Below the pieces are notes generated by a model, which was not told where the DNA came from, searched no databases, and was given only the letters and a program-made list of their open reading frames with translations. A program made the translations under genes and the position numbers. From the NCBI RefSeq assembly GCF_051262515.1, contig NZ_JBIMER010000013.1, positions 16,748-80,747 on the forward strand: a stretch of 64,000 nt of DNA, in the 5' to 3' direction. The DNA comes from Arthrobacter_N sp051262515 (GTDB lineage: Bacteria; Actinomycetota; Actinomycetes; Actinomycetales; Micrococcaceae). Positions 15,901 through 24,479 of this stretch are shown here, piece by piece; positions within the stretch are counted from its first letter, which is position 1; every line of letters begins with the position of its first letter.

Positions 15901-16944
15901 GTGGCAGAACACGTCATCGCGGCGGCCGGCGACGGACTCGGCGTCATCACGCTGAACCGGCCGGAGAAGATCAACGCGCTCACCCGCGAGATGGTCGCCG
16001 ACATCGACGCGGCCTTCGAGGCGTGGCGGGCGGATCCGGCGATCGGGATCGTGGTCCTCCGCGGGGCCGGCGAGCGCGGATTCTGCGCAGGCGGCGACAT
16101 CAAGGGCTTCTACGAATCGATCCGGTCCAACCGCCACCAGGACTTCCTCGACTTCCTGTCCGAGGAGTTCGAGGTGGACCGCAAGATCGCCACCTACCCC
16201 AAGCCGGTGGTCGCCCTGATGGACGGCCTGTGCATGGGCGGCGGGGTGGGCCTCGCCGGCCACGCCGCGGTCCGGATCGTGACGCCGCGCTCGAGGATCG
16301 GCATGCCGGAAACCCGCATCGGCTACTCCCCCGACGTCGGCGGCACCCACCTCCTCGGCCGGGCGCCCGGCCGCCTCGGGGAGCACTTCGGACTGACCGC
16401 CGCCGAGATGGGCGCCGGCGACGCCATCCTGGCCGGCTTCGCCGACTTCTGCGTCGCCGTGGACACGCTCGACGACGTCGTGGCCACCCTCCCGGACCTC
16501 GCGGGGCTCTCCGCGGCGGACGTCGGGGCCGCGCTCGAGGTGCTCCACGCCTCGCCGGCGCCCGCCGCCACCTTGGCCATCGCAGCGGACCGGCCGTGGA
16601 TCGACGCGGCGTATGCGGCCGAGACGGTGGACGCGATCCTGGACCGCCTCGACGAGCTCCCCCATGCCGGCGCCGCCCGGGCCGCCGCCTCCATCAGGGC
16701 AAACTCCCCGCTCGCCACGGAGGCCGCGCTTCAGGCGATCCGCGCCGCCCGCGCCGATGACCACCTGGAAGAGGCCATGCGGCGCGAGCACCGGGTCGCC
16801 GCCTACCTGATGGCCCACCCGGACCTGCCGGAGGGCATCCGTGCGCAGGTCATCGACAAGGACCGCAATCCCGCCTGGTCGCCGGAGACCGCGGCCGGGG
16901 TCGACACCGCTGCGGTCGCCGCCATCATGCCGCACCCGGCGTAG
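15901..16944 (+). CDS. Enoyl-CoA hydratase/3-hydroxyisobutyryl-CoA hydrolase-like protein
   Basis: A 347-residue crotonase-fold enzyme. GERGFCAGGDIKGFY (about residues 57-71) forms the first oxyanion-hole half and DGLCMGGGVGLAGHA the second. MPETRIGYSPDVGGTHLL and the long C-terminal region with NPAWSP are typical of 3-hydroxyisobutyryl-CoA hydrolase in valine breakdown, which is longer than plain hydratases. GTG at 15901 is preferred because GGAGG (15892-15896) lies five bases upstream; ATG at 15889 is an alternative. It is divergent from pcaF and followed by an IclR gene. Its role with aromatics, if any, is unclear. Confidence 0.8.
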   Translation: MAEHVIAAAGDGLGVITLNRPEKINALTREMVADIDAAFEAWRADPAIGIVVLRGAGERGFCAGGDIKGFYESIRSNRHQDFLDFLSEEFEVDRKIATYPKPVVALMDGLCMGGGVGLAGHAAVRIVTPRSRIGMPETRIGYSPDVGGTHLLGRAPGRLGEHFGLTAAEMGAGDAILAGFADFCVAVDTLDDVVATLPDLAGLSAADVGAALEVLHASPAPAATLAIAADRPWIDAAYAAETVDAILDRLDELPHAGAARAAASIRANSPLATEAALQAIRAARADDHLEEAMRREHRVAAYLMAHPDLPEGIRAQVIDKDRNPAWSPETAAGVDTAAVAAIMPHPA

Positions 16945-16980
16945 GCCCCGGCCGTGGCCAACTCCCCGTCCGGAGACGCG

Positions 16981-17703
16981 ATGTTGGACCGGCTGGTCCG
17001 CATCCTCGACGCGTTCGGCCCGGACCTGCGGTCGCTGACCGTCGGCGCACTGGCCCGCCGGGCGAACGTTCCCCGCGCCACCGCCTATCGGCTGGTCGAG
17101 GACCTGGTCGCGCACGGGCTCCTGGCCCGCGGCGCGAACGGCGAGATCCGGCTCGGCGTGAGGTTGTGGGAAATCGCCAACCGCTCCTCGGCCACCCGCG
17201 ACCTGCGGCAGGTGGCCCTGCCGTTCATGGAGGACGTCAACCAACTGGTCCGCCAGAACACGCAGCTGGCCGTGCTCCACGAGGACGAGGTGCTCATCGT
17301 CGAACGCCTGTCCCGGCCGGATTCCGTGGTCAACCAGGCACACGTCGCCGGGCGCATGCCGGTCCACCTCACGTCGATGGGGATGGCGTTGCTGGCCTTC
17401 TCGTCGGGGCCAGTGCTGGAGGGGTACCTCGAACGGCATGCAGCGGCGGTCGCCGAGCGGCACGCGGACATCCGTCGCGAGCTCGCGCACATCAGGCTCC
17501 GGGGTTACGCGACCTTCGACGGCTTCATCGACGAGGAAACAACCGGCGCGGCCGTCCCGATCCTGGACGCGAGGGGACGGGCGGCGGCGGCGTTGGCCAT
17601 CGTGGTTCCACGTGGTTCGGACCAGCTCCCGGCGGCGGTCATGGCCTTGCGGACGGCGGCCCGGGGCATTGCGCGCGGACTCGACGCGGGTGCCGAAAAG
17701 TAA
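16981..17703 (+). CDS. IclR-family transcriptional regulator
   Basis: A 240-residue regulator. The DNA-binding domain is residues 1-60 (MLDRLVRILDAF...VPRATAYRLVEDLVAHGLL) and the C-terminal effector domain includes VALPFMEDVNQLVRQNTQL. ATG at 16981 has a GGAG site five bases upstream; GTG at 16954, ten bases after the hydrolase stop, would add nine residues and is the alternative. It is probably cotranscribed with the hydrolase gene and may control it. It differs clearly from the PcaR-type protein at 12214. Confidence 0.8.
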   Translation: MLDRLVRILDAFGPDLRSLTVGALARRANVPRATAYRLVEDLVAHGLLARGANGEIRLGVRLWEIANRSSATRDLRQVALPFMEDVNQLVRQNTQLAVLHEDEVLIVERLSRPDSVVNQAHVAGRMPVHLTSMGMALLAFSSGPVLEGYLERHAAAVAERHADIRRELAHIRLRGYATFDGFIDEETTGAAVPILDARGRAAAALAIVVPRGSDQLPAAVMALRTAARGIARGLDAGAEK

Positions 17704-17740
17704 AGACGGGATGTGCGCTGGTCACACTTTGCGGCGAAAT

Positions 17741-18137
17741 GCCCCACGCTCTGGGGGTCTGGCGGCAACATGCTGTTCGACGGCGAGGACATCACCTCGG
17801 CGCCGGAGAAACGAATGATCGAATTGCGCGGGTCCCCCGATTGGCATGGCTCCGAAGGATCCGACCTCCAAGCTGAATCCGATGTCGCTGATCGGGTTCC
17901 AAGTGCGCGAGACCCTGCGCGCCAACGGGCTGCCGCCCGGTCACGTACCTGTTCATCACCCACGACCTCGCCGTGGTGCGGCAGATAGCGGACCACGTGT
18001 GCGTGATGGAGAAGGGCAAGCTGGTGGAGGTCGGGACCACGGACGACGTCTTCGACAATCCACAAACGTCCTACACGCGGGCGCTTCTGGACGCCATCCC
18101 GGGCGCAGGGCTGATGCTGCCCCCTGCGGTCGCCTAA
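17741..18137 (+). pseudogene. Remnant of an oligopeptide-type ABC transporter ATPase
   Basis: Pieces of a DppD/OppD-type ATP-binding protein appear in three successive frames. NMLFDGEDITSAPEKRMIELRG (shown here only by its ends NMLFDGEDIT and RMIELRG) lies at about 17767-17832. LNPMSLIGFQVRETLRANGL starts about 17870 in the next frame. VTYLFITHDLAVVRQIADHV runs to the TAA at 18135 in the third frame. The Walker A site, the ABC signature and Walker B are missing. The gene has therefore lost its start and two internal blocks. No peptide permease gene remains nearby. Confidence 0.85.
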
Positions 18138-18144
18138 GGCCGTT

Positions 18145-18178
18145 GCCGGCCCCGGGAGCCGCGGCTCCCGGGGCCGGC
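18145..18178. terminator. Strong GC palindrome between ATPase gene and pseudogene
   Basis: A perfect 16-bp stem (18145-18160 with 18163-18178) around a central GC, all G and C except at two positions. It sits 7 bases beyond the 3' end of the minus-strand ABC operon and 8 bases beyond the pseudogene stop. There is no T-run, so termination would be of the T-less hairpin kind suggested for high-GC actinobacteria. Confidence 0.5.
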
Positions 18179-18185
18179 CGCGTCC

Positions 18186-19103
18186 CTACTTCGCGTCCCG
18201 GACGACCGAGGTGATGGCCTGCTCCGGGCGGTGCCCCTTCTTCGCGAGCTGAATCTGCTCGTAGACGTGGTGGCGCAGCTCGGTGAAGCGCGCCGCGGAG
18301 CGGGTCTCGAGCTGGTCGCGCTCCGCCGGCAGGTCGATTTCGATGTCCTCCTGCACCACGGTCGGCGAGGAGGACAGGATGATGACCCGTTCACCGAGGT
18401 ACACGGACTCGTCGATGTCGTGGGTGACGAACAGGACGGTCATGCCCAGGTCCTTCCACAAACGGCGGACCAGGTCCTCCAGGTCCGCGCGGGTCTGCGC
18501 GTCCACGGCCGCGAACGGCTCGTCCATGAGCAGGACCTCGGGCTGGTAGGCGACGGCGCGGGCGATCGCCACGCGCTGCTGCATCCCGCCGGAGAGCTGC
18601 CACGGGTAGGACTTGGGGACGTGGTCCAACCCCACGGCCTCCAGCGCCTCGGCGACCCGGCGGGCACGCTCGGCCTTGGGGACCCCGGCGTTCTTCAGCG
18701 GCAGTTCGACGTTGGCGGCCACCCGCAGCCAGGGGAAGAGCGAGCGCCCGTACTCCTGGAACACCACCGCCATCTTCTTCGGCGGACCGGTGACCTTCTG
18801 CCCGTCCAGCAGCACCTCCCCCTCGGTGGCGCCGAGCAGGCCGGCGATGCACTTGAGCAGCGTGGTCTTGCCGGACCCGGACGGTCCGACCAGACAGGCC
18901 AGCTCTCCGCGTCCCAGATCGAACGTCAGGTTCCGGACGGCCTCGATGTCGCCGCCGTCGGTCTTGTAGACCTTCTTCAGGTTCCGGACCGAGAGCAACG
19001 CCGTCCCGGCGGGCATGGTGCGTCCCGACGGCGCAGGCGTCGCCGACGCTCCCGAGGGCTGGGCGATGTGGTCCGGCTGCGGTTTCTGGGTCTCAGGCTG
19101 CAT
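18186..19103 (-). CDS. ABC importer ATP-binding protein (SsuB/TauB type)
   Basis: A 305-residue cytoplasmic ATPase with a low-complexity N-terminal tail of about 35 residues. Walker A is VGPSGSGKTTLL, the Q-loop lies in VVFQEYGRSLFPWL, the signature is LSGGMQQRVAIARA, Walker B is VLLMDEPFAAVD and the H-loop is FVTHDID. It powers the importer formed with the two permeases encoded just upstream; its start overlaps the permease stop by 11 bases. The nearest described families carry sulfonates, nitrate or aromatic acids such as phthalate; the pca/cou setting favours aromatic acids. Confidence 0.88.
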   Translation of the reverse strand: MQPETQKPQPDHIAQPSGASATPAPSGRTMPAGTALLSVRNLKKVYKTDGGDIEAVRNLTFDLGRGELACLVGPSGSGKTTLLKCIAGLLGATEGEVLLDGQKVTGPPKKMAVVFQEYGRSLFPWLRVAANVELPLKNAGVPKAERARRVAEALEAVGLDHVPKSYPWQLSGGMQQRVAIARAVAYQPEVLLMDEPFAAVDAQTRADLEDLVRRLWKDLGMTVLFVTHDIDESVYLGERVIILSSSPTVVQEDIEIDLPAERDQLETRSAARFTELRHHVYEQIQLAKKGHRPEQAITSVVRDAK

Positions 19104-19866
19104 TTTCTACCTCTTTCAGTCCGTGGTACCAGCGCAGGACGCGCCGTTCGGCCCACTGGAAGATGAACGACATGACGACGCCGATCAGTCCGAGCACGAT
19201 GATGCCGGACCACATTTCGGGGATCGCGAAGGAACGTTGGAACTGCACGATGGTGAATCCGAGCCCCGAGGAGGAGGCGAACATCTCCGAGATCACCATC
19301 AGGATCAACCCGATGGACAGGCACTGCCGGATGCCGGCCATGATGGTCGGCATCGCCGAGGGCAGCACCTGGTAGCGGATGCGGGAGAATCCGCTGATGC
19401 CGTAGGAGCGGGTCGTCTCGTTCTGCACCGGATCGATCGAGCGCACTCCCTCGATCGTGTTCAGCAGCACCGGCCACACCGCCCCGGAGACGATGACCGC
19501 GACCTTCATCGAGTCGTTGACCCCGATCAGCAGCATCAGCACCGGAATCAACACCGGCGGCGGCAACGCGCGGAAGAACTCGAAGACCGGTTCCGTGATC
19601 GCGCGCAGCGTCCGGTTCAACCCGACCAGCAACCCCACGACCACACCCAGGACGATGGCGAGCAGGACGCCGACCACGAGCCGGCCCAGGCTGGGCACCA
19701 CGTCCGAGACGATCCTGCCCTGGAACCACGTCGGACCGAAGGTTTCCACGAGCTGCGGCGGGGTGGGAACGAAGAAGTTCGGCTCCCCCGAGGTCCCGGC
19801 CCACCACAGCGCGAGCAGCAGAACCGGAAGGGCGAGGACATAACCGATGGACTTGAGCGTTTTCAT
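19093..19866 (-). CDS. ABC importer permease (SsuC/TauC type)
   Basis: A 257-residue inner-membrane protein with about six transmembrane helices. The first is VLALPVLLLALWWAG, and the coupling-loop region (the EAA-like segment) is around ETTRSYGISGFSRIRYQVLPSAMP. It belongs to the BPD_transp_1 family. Its ATG overlaps the TGA of the preceding permease gene (19863-19866), showing tight coupling. With the second permease it probably forms a heterodimeric channel. Confidence 0.88.
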   Translation of the reverse strand: MKTLKSIGYVLALPVLLLALWWAGTSGEPNFFVPTPPQLVETFGPTWFQGRIVSDVVPSLGRLVVGVLLAIVLGVVVGLLVGLNRTLRAITEPVFEFFRALPPPVLIPVLMLLIGVNDSMKVAVIVSGAVWPVLLNTIEGVRSIDPVQNETTRSYGISGFSRIRYQVLPSAMPTIMAGIRQCLSIGLILMVISEMFASSSGLGFTIVQFQRSFAIPEMWSGIIVLGLIGVVMSFIFQWAERRVLRWYHGLKEVENAA

Positions 19867-20696
19867 GCGATGACCTCCCCGCGGACGGACGGGTGCCAGC
19901 CCAGCACCCGCTTCTCGACCACGCGCATGCCCGAGTTGATCAGCACCCCGAGCAAGCCCGTGGCGAGGATCAGCGCGTACATCCCCGAGATCGCTCCGCC
20001 GGACTGGGCCAGGGCGATCTCATGTCCCAGCCCGGGGGAACCGATGATCAGTTCGGCGGTGATCGCCAGGATCAGCGCGACGGCCGCCCCGAGCCGGACA
20101 CCGGTCATCAGGTACGGCAGCACGGTCGGAAAGACGACGTCCTTGATCCGCTGCCAGCGGGTGAAGCCGTAGGACTGCGCGGTCTGCATGGCGACGTTGT
20201 CGACGTCCGCGACCCCGTAGAGGACCTGGATGAGGACCTGCCAGAAGCACGCGTAGACGATCAGCATCAGCGATGACTCGATCTTCACCCCGTACAGCAG
20301 CACGGCCAACGGAATCAGGGCAACCGACGGGATCGGCCGCAGGAACTCGATGGAGGAGTTGGTGAAGCGCCGCAGGAACGGCGACATCCCGATCACCAGT
20401 CCCAGCACCAGGGCCAGGGCGACCGCCATCGCCAGGCCGAGGGACCAGGCCAACAGGGTCTCGCCCACGGCCACCCAGAAGGCGGTGAGCCCGAAGTCGA
20501 GCACCAGCGCCACGATCACCTCCGACGCCGGCGGCAGGTACCTCGCCTCCACGACGCCGAGCGCCGGCAGGAGTTCCCACACCCCCAGGAAGACCACCAC
20601 ACCCGCCAGGCCGAGCAGCCATTTCGGCAGGGCCTTGGCCGGTCCCGCCTTCTTCCCGGCGCTCTGCCGCGCCGGCGCTTCCAGGGCGTGGGTCAT
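19863..20696 (-). CDS. ABC importer permease (SsuC/TauC type)
   Basis: A 277-residue permease with a cytoplasmic N-terminus of about 25 residues, a first helix WLLGLAGVVVFLGVWELLPAL, about six helices in all and an EAA-like loop around QTAQSYGFTRWQRIKDVVFP. It overlaps the binding-protein gene upstream (20693-20696) and the next permease downstream by ATGA. The four-gene order is binding protein, permease, permease, ATPase. Confidence 0.88.
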   Translation of the reverse strand: MTHALEAPARQSAGKKAGPAKALPKWLLGLAGVVVFLGVWELLPALGVVEARYLPPASEVIVALVLDFGLTAFWVAVGETLLAWSLGLAMAVALALVLGLVIGMSPFLRRFTNSSIEFLRPIPSVALIPLAVLLYGVKIESSLMLIVYACFWQVLIQVLYGVADVDNVAMQTAQSYGFTRWQRIKDVVFPTVLPYLMTGVRLGAAVALILAITAELIIGSPGLGHEIALAQSGGAISGMYALILATGLLGVLINSGMRVVEKRVLGWHPSVRGEVIA

Positions 20697-21667
20697 GGCA
20701 GCAGCGCGTCGAGGTCGGGCGCCTCTTCCAGCGTCCCGTACTTCACGGCGGCGTCGCCGAGCTTCTGCGCCGCCTCGCGGCTCATCTCGACCTGGTAGCG
20801 GGGCAGCACGATCTCGGCACGGGTCGCCTCGTCGATCTTCGTGTAGGTGCCGACGATGTCGCGGACCTTGTCCGGGTTCTCCTGCGCGAACTCCAGTGAC
20901 TTGTTCATGGCGCGCTGGAACTTCTCGGTCAGTTCCGGATCCTCGTCGAAGGTCGTCTGGCTGGTGAAGTAGGCGGCGATGTCCAGGTTCGGATCGAAGT
21001 CGGTGAAGTTCGCGCTGATGACCTTGGCCCCGTCGCCGACCGCCTGGCTCAGGAACGGGTCGAGGATCCAGGCCGCGTCCACGACGCCGTTCTCCAGCGC
21101 CGCCGGAGCGTCCGGGAAGCCGACCTCGACGAATTCGACGCCGTCCGGGTCCCCGCCGTCCTCCTCGACCACGGTCTTAATGGTCGTGTCTCCGATGTTG
21201 GAGAGGTTGTTCACCGATACCTTCTTGCCTGCCAAGTCCTTCGGCGAGGCGATGTCGGAATCGGCACCCACCACGACGGCGCCGAAGTCCTCCTGCGTTC
21301 CGGTGGTGGTGGCGCCGTTGGCGACGATCTTCATGTTCAGGCCCTTGTCGTTGGCGACCATGAGCGAGATGAGGTTCGAAAACGCGAAGTCGTAGCTGCC
21401 GGACTGGATGCCCGGGACGATGGCGGCACCGCCGGTCGCCGTCTGGATGTCCAGTTTCAGGCCCTCCTCGGCGAAGATCCCCTCGGCCTCCCCCAGCCAG
21501 ATCGGGGCGGTGTCGACGATGGGGATGACACCCACCGTGACCGTCGTCAGATCGCCGGCTCCCGTGGACTCGCCGCCGCCGTCGGAACCGCTCGGGGATC
21601 CTCCCCCGCATGCGGCCAGCGCCAATACCGTAGCGGCCAATGCCGCGGACTTCGTGAGCTTTTTCAT
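20693..21667 (-). CDS. ABC importer substrate-binding lipoprotein
   Basis: A 324-residue lipoprotein with lipobox LAAC (Cys near 20), a Gly/Ser linker and an NMT1-like domain. GVIPIVDTAPIWLGEAEGIF and GGAAIVPGIQSGSYDFAFSN closely match the orphan protein at 5021-5998 and more loosely that at 23315-24301. It heads the importer operon and overlaps the first permease gene, so it is the dedicated receptor. A perfect 11-bp inverted repeat lies just upstream. The ligand is likely an aromatic acid, judging by neighbours. Confidence 0.88.
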   Translation of the reverse strand: MKKLTKSAALAATVLALAACGGGSPSGSDGGGESTGAGDLTTVTVGVIPIVDTAPIWLGEAEGIFAEEGLKLDIQTATGGAAIVPGIQSGSYDFAFSNLISLMVANDKGLNMKIVANGATTTGTQEDFGAVVVGADSDIASPKDLAGKKVSVNNLSNIGDTTIKTVVEEDGGDPDGVEFVEVGFPDAPAALENGVVDAAWILDPFLSQAVGDGAKVISANFTDFDPNLDIAAYFTSQTTFDEDPELTEKFQRAMNKSLEFAQENPDKVRDIVGTYTKIDEATRAEIVLPRYQVEMSREAAQKLGDAAVKYGTLEEAPDLDALLP

Positions 21668-21725
21668 GGTTGACTTCCTTGTCGTGCATGGTGAACGGGT
21701 GTTGGCTGATGGGTCAAAGGTAGTG

Positions 21726-21755
21726 CGGTCCGGTGTGATTCAGAACACCGGACCG
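21726..21755. promoter_or_regulatory. Perfect 11-bp inverted repeat ahead of the ABC importer operon
   Basis: CGGTCCGGTGT at 21726-21736 is complementary to 21745-21755 with an 8-base loop. It lies 20-49 bases after the ligase stop and 59-88 bases before the binding-protein ATG, both on the minus strand. It could terminate the ligase transcript or serve as an operator for the importer. No T-run follows, which leaves both options open. Confidence 0.5.
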
Positions 21756-21774
21756 GTCTCGTTTCGAACATACG

Positions 21775-23286
21775 CTAGCCGTTGAATTGCCGCCTGACTT
21801 CGATCTTGCGAATTTTCCCGGATGCCGTGCGCGGCAGTTCATCGACGAACCGCACGGATTTGGGGATCTTGTATCTCGCCAGCCGCCCCTCCAGATGCGC
21901 GCGGATTTCCTGCTCCGACGGTTCCCGCCCCTCGGCGGGAACCACTACCGCCAGCGGAACCTCGCCCCAAGTGTCGTCCGGCGCCCCGACCACGGCGACC
22001 GCCGCGACCGAATCGAGTTCCATGACCAACTGCTCCACCTCGGCCGGGTAGATGTTTTCGCCGCCCGAAATGATCATGTCCTTGAGCCGGTCGGAAATGT
22101 AGAGGAAGCCTTCGTCGTCGACGTAGCCCATGTCGCCGGACTTGAACCATCCGCCTTCCGCAAAGGCCTCAGCGGTCGCCTCGGACCGGTTCCAGTAGCC
22201 GGGGACGACGTTGGGTCCCGAGACCAGGATCTCCCCCACGGCGCCTGCCGGCACGTCCGTACCCAGCGGATCCACGATCCGAATGTCGGTGAAGAAGTGC
22301 GGCAGTCCGGCCGATCCCGCCTTTCCGCGCGAACGTTCCGGCTGCAGGGACGTGGCGCCAGGAGCGGTCTCCGTCATTCCGTAGCCGCCCGAGAAGGACA
22401 GGCCCCGCTCCTCGTAGGCGTCAAGGACCCGCGCCGGAACGGCCGACCCGCCGCAGGTGAGCTTCGCCAGCGACGTCAGGTCCGCGCCGGCCCACGCCGG
22501 ATGCTCGGCGAGCATCTGGAACGTGGTCGGGACTCCGGACAGCGATGTGACGCCGTGCCGCTCGATCGCCGCCAGCGCCGCTCCGGGATCGAAGCGGTCC
22601 TGCAGCACGAGCGTCCCGCCCTTGAGCAGCGTGGGCAGCGCCCCCATGCCGAGCGACGCCACGTGGAACATCGGCGCGATCATGAGCGCCACCTCGCGGC
22701 CGGTCACGTCGTAGTCGACCAGGACGTTGATGGCGTTCCACGTCAGGTTCCCGTGGGTCAGCACGGCCCCCTTGGGCTTGCCGGTGGTCCCCGAGGTGTA
22801 GAGGATGATCGCCGGGTCCTCCATGGCCACCGGGACATCCGGGTGCGCGTCGGCGCCGAGGGCCACCAACTCCTCGAACGGGCTCGATGGGCCGCCCACG
22901 CTCCAGCGGCGCGACACCGGGGCGCCCCCGACGCTGGCGGCGGCCAAGTCGTCGAACTCGGCGGCGTGGATGAGCATGCCGCTGCCGGAGTCCTCCAGTG
23001 CGTAGGTCAGCTCGCGTGGAGCCAGCCGCGTGTTCAACGGCACGAAAACGGCGCCGAGGAGGCCGCAGGCGAACAGCGTTTCGAGGAAGGCCGGGTGGTT
23101 GTTGCCCAGGTAGGCGACCCGGCTCCCGCGTTCCGCCCCGGCGTCGGCCAGCGCGTTGGCCAACCGGTCGATTCGGCCGGCCATCTCGGCGTAGCCGAGC
23201 GACCCGTCGGCTGATACGACCGCGATCCCCTGTGCGGACTTGACGCGGCGCTTGTGGATCCACGCGCCGATTCCGTTGTTGAGCAC
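21775..23286 (-). CDS. couL: Acyl-CoA synthetase, probable hydroxycinnamate-CoA ligase
   Basis: A 503-residue ANL-superfamily enzyme. The P-loop is YTSGTTGKPKGAVLTHGN (about residues 165-182), followed by GGYGMTETAP, the hinge YISDRLKDMIISGGENIYP and the adenylation Lys in RTASGKIRK. It would activate an aromatic propenoic acid with ATP and CoA. The call as CouL-like rests on the neighbouring hydratase, dehydrogenase, amidohydrolase and SDR genes, which match the couNOM set described in Rhodococcus. Sequence alone would allow other fatty or aryl acids. It is 28 bases after a binding-protein gene and probably cotranscribed with it. Confidence 0.75.
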   Translation of the reverse strand: MLNNGIGAWIHKRRVKSAQGIAVVSADGSLGYAEMAGRIDRLANALADAGAERGSRVAYLGNNHPAFLETLFACGLLGAVFVPLNTRLAPRELTYALEDSGSGMLIHAAEFDDLAAASVGGAPVSRRWSVGGPSSPFEELVALGADAHPDVPVAMEDPAIILYTSGTTGKPKGAVLTHGNLTWNAINVLVDYDVTGREVALMIAPMFHVASLGMGALPTLLKGGTLVLQDRFDPGAALAAIERHGVTSLSGVPTTFQMLAEHPAWAGADLTSLAKLTCGGSAVPARVLDAYEERGLSFSGGYGMTETAPGATSLQPERSRGKAGSAGLPHFFTDIRIVDPLGTDVPAGAVGEILVSGPNVVPGYWNRSEATAEAFAEGGWFKSGDMGYVDDEGFLYISDRLKDMIISGGENIYPAEVEQLVMELDSVAAVAVVGAPDDTWGEVPLAVVVPAEGREPSEQEIRAHLEGRLARYKIPKSVRFVDELPRTASGKIRKIEVRRQFNG

Positions 23287-23314
23287 TCCGCGCCTCCGTT
23301 CCTCCGCGTCGCGG

Positions 23315-24301
23315 CTACTTGACCAGGATCGATTCGACGTCCGGCGCCTTGTCCACGAAACCGTATTTGAGCATCAGTTCGCCCATGGCGTTCATCTCCT
23401 CCGTGCGGATCTCAGCCGCGAACTCCTCCATGTTGATCTTCTGGGCCGCTTCTTCTTCGATCTTGAGGAAGCCCGCAACCGAGGTCTTCACGCCTTCGGC
23501 GTCGGCCTCCGCCGCTTCGAGGGTCTCGGCAAGGGCCGCCTGGAAGTCGGACACGGTCTGGGCATTCTCCTCGGCGTAGGCGCCCGAGGTGAACGCGACC
23601 ATGGTCGGCAGTCCGGGGACGACGTCCTGGTAGTTGTATCCGAGCAACTCGTTCTCCCCGTCCGCCAGCGCGTTGGCCAGGAAGGGCTCCGGCAGCCAGG
23701 CCGCGTCGATGTTGCCGCGTTCGAGCTGCGCCGGCTGGTCCGGGAAGCTGATCTCGCTGAACTTGACGGCCGTCGCATCGGCTCCGTCCTGGGCGGCGGC
23801 CTCCATGATGGTGAGGTCGCCCTGGGTGTTCACCGCGTTCACGGCCACGGTCTTGCCGGCAAGGTCCTTCCAGCCTGCGATGCCCGAGTCCTTGCGCACC
23901 ACGACGCCGGTGATGTCATCACCCTCGGCCTTGGAATTGGAGTAACCGGAGACGATCTTCATGTCCAGCCCCTTGTCCGCCGCGACGAGCACCGAGAGCG
24001 GGTTGCCGATGGCGAAGTTCATGGTGCCCGTGGAAACTGCCGGGAGCATGGCCGCCCCGCCCTGCCCGGTCTGGAAGTCGATCTCCAATCCATGCTCCTC
24101 GAAGATTCCCTCGTCGATGCCGTACTGCACCGCGGCGGACGGGGCGATGGACAGCACGCCGACACTGACCTTGGTCAACTCGCCATTCGCGTCGTCCCCG
24201 TCCCCGCCGCCGCTCCCGGAGGGCGAGCCCTGCCCGCAGCCGGTCAGCGCCAGGGCCACGACCGCTGCGCCCGCGAACATCGTGCCGAAGTGATTCCTCA
24301 T
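23315..24301 (-). CDS. ABC transporter substrate-binding lipoprotein (third paralogue)
   Basis: A 328-residue lipoprotein with lipobox LTGC (Cys near 22) and a Gly/Ser/Asp linker before an NMT1-like domain. GGAAMLPAVSTGTMNFAIGN parallels the other two binding proteins. No transport genes adjoin it; the CoA ligase gene follows by 28 bases. A well-formed promoter (TTGATT-N17-TACATT) with a candidate MarR operator lies upstream. It probably feeds a hydroxycinnamate to the shared importer, replacing the MFS transporter CouT found in the Rhodococcus cluster. Confidence 0.85.
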   Translation of the reverse strand: MRNHFGTMFAGAAVVALALTGCGQGSPSGSGGGDGDDANGELTKVSVGVLSIAPSAAVQYGIDEGIFEEHGLEIDFQTGQGGAAMLPAVSTGTMNFAIGNPLSVLVAADKGLDMKIVSGYSNSKAEGDDITGVVVRKDSGIAGWKDLAGKTVAVNAVNTQGDLTIMEAAAQDGADATAVKFSEISFPDQPAQLERGNIDAAWLPEPFLANALADGENELLGYNYQDVVPGLPTMVAFTSGAYAEENAQTVSDFQAALAETLEAAEADAEGVKTSVAGFLKIEEEAAQKINMEEFAAEIRTEEMNAMGELMLKYGFVDKAPDVESILVK

Positions 24302-24376
24302 GACTTGCTCCTTGTGTCCGGCGGGATTGGCAACCCCGGCCCGTTGGTTGATGTGATCCGCATCACGCCCGAATCG

Positions 24377-24405
24377 AATGTAAGTTCAATAGTTGAGAAA
24401 ATCAA
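24377..24405 (-). promoter_or_regulatory. Promoter with candidate MarR/CouR operator
   Basis: On the minus strand TTGATT (24400-24405) and TACATT (24377-24382) are 17 bases apart. The palindromic motif TTGA-N5-TCAA at 24393-24405 covers the -35 box. The same 13-base motif, with one change, covers a -35-like box ahead of the SDR gene at 28083-28095. It would drive the binding-protein and ligase genes. Confidence 0.6.
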
Positions 24406-24479
24406 GACTTTTACGTCGATTGTGACAATCTTTTGACCGTCGGGGAGCGCGCTGCGGCTCGGTAGGCGTAGATGGCGAG

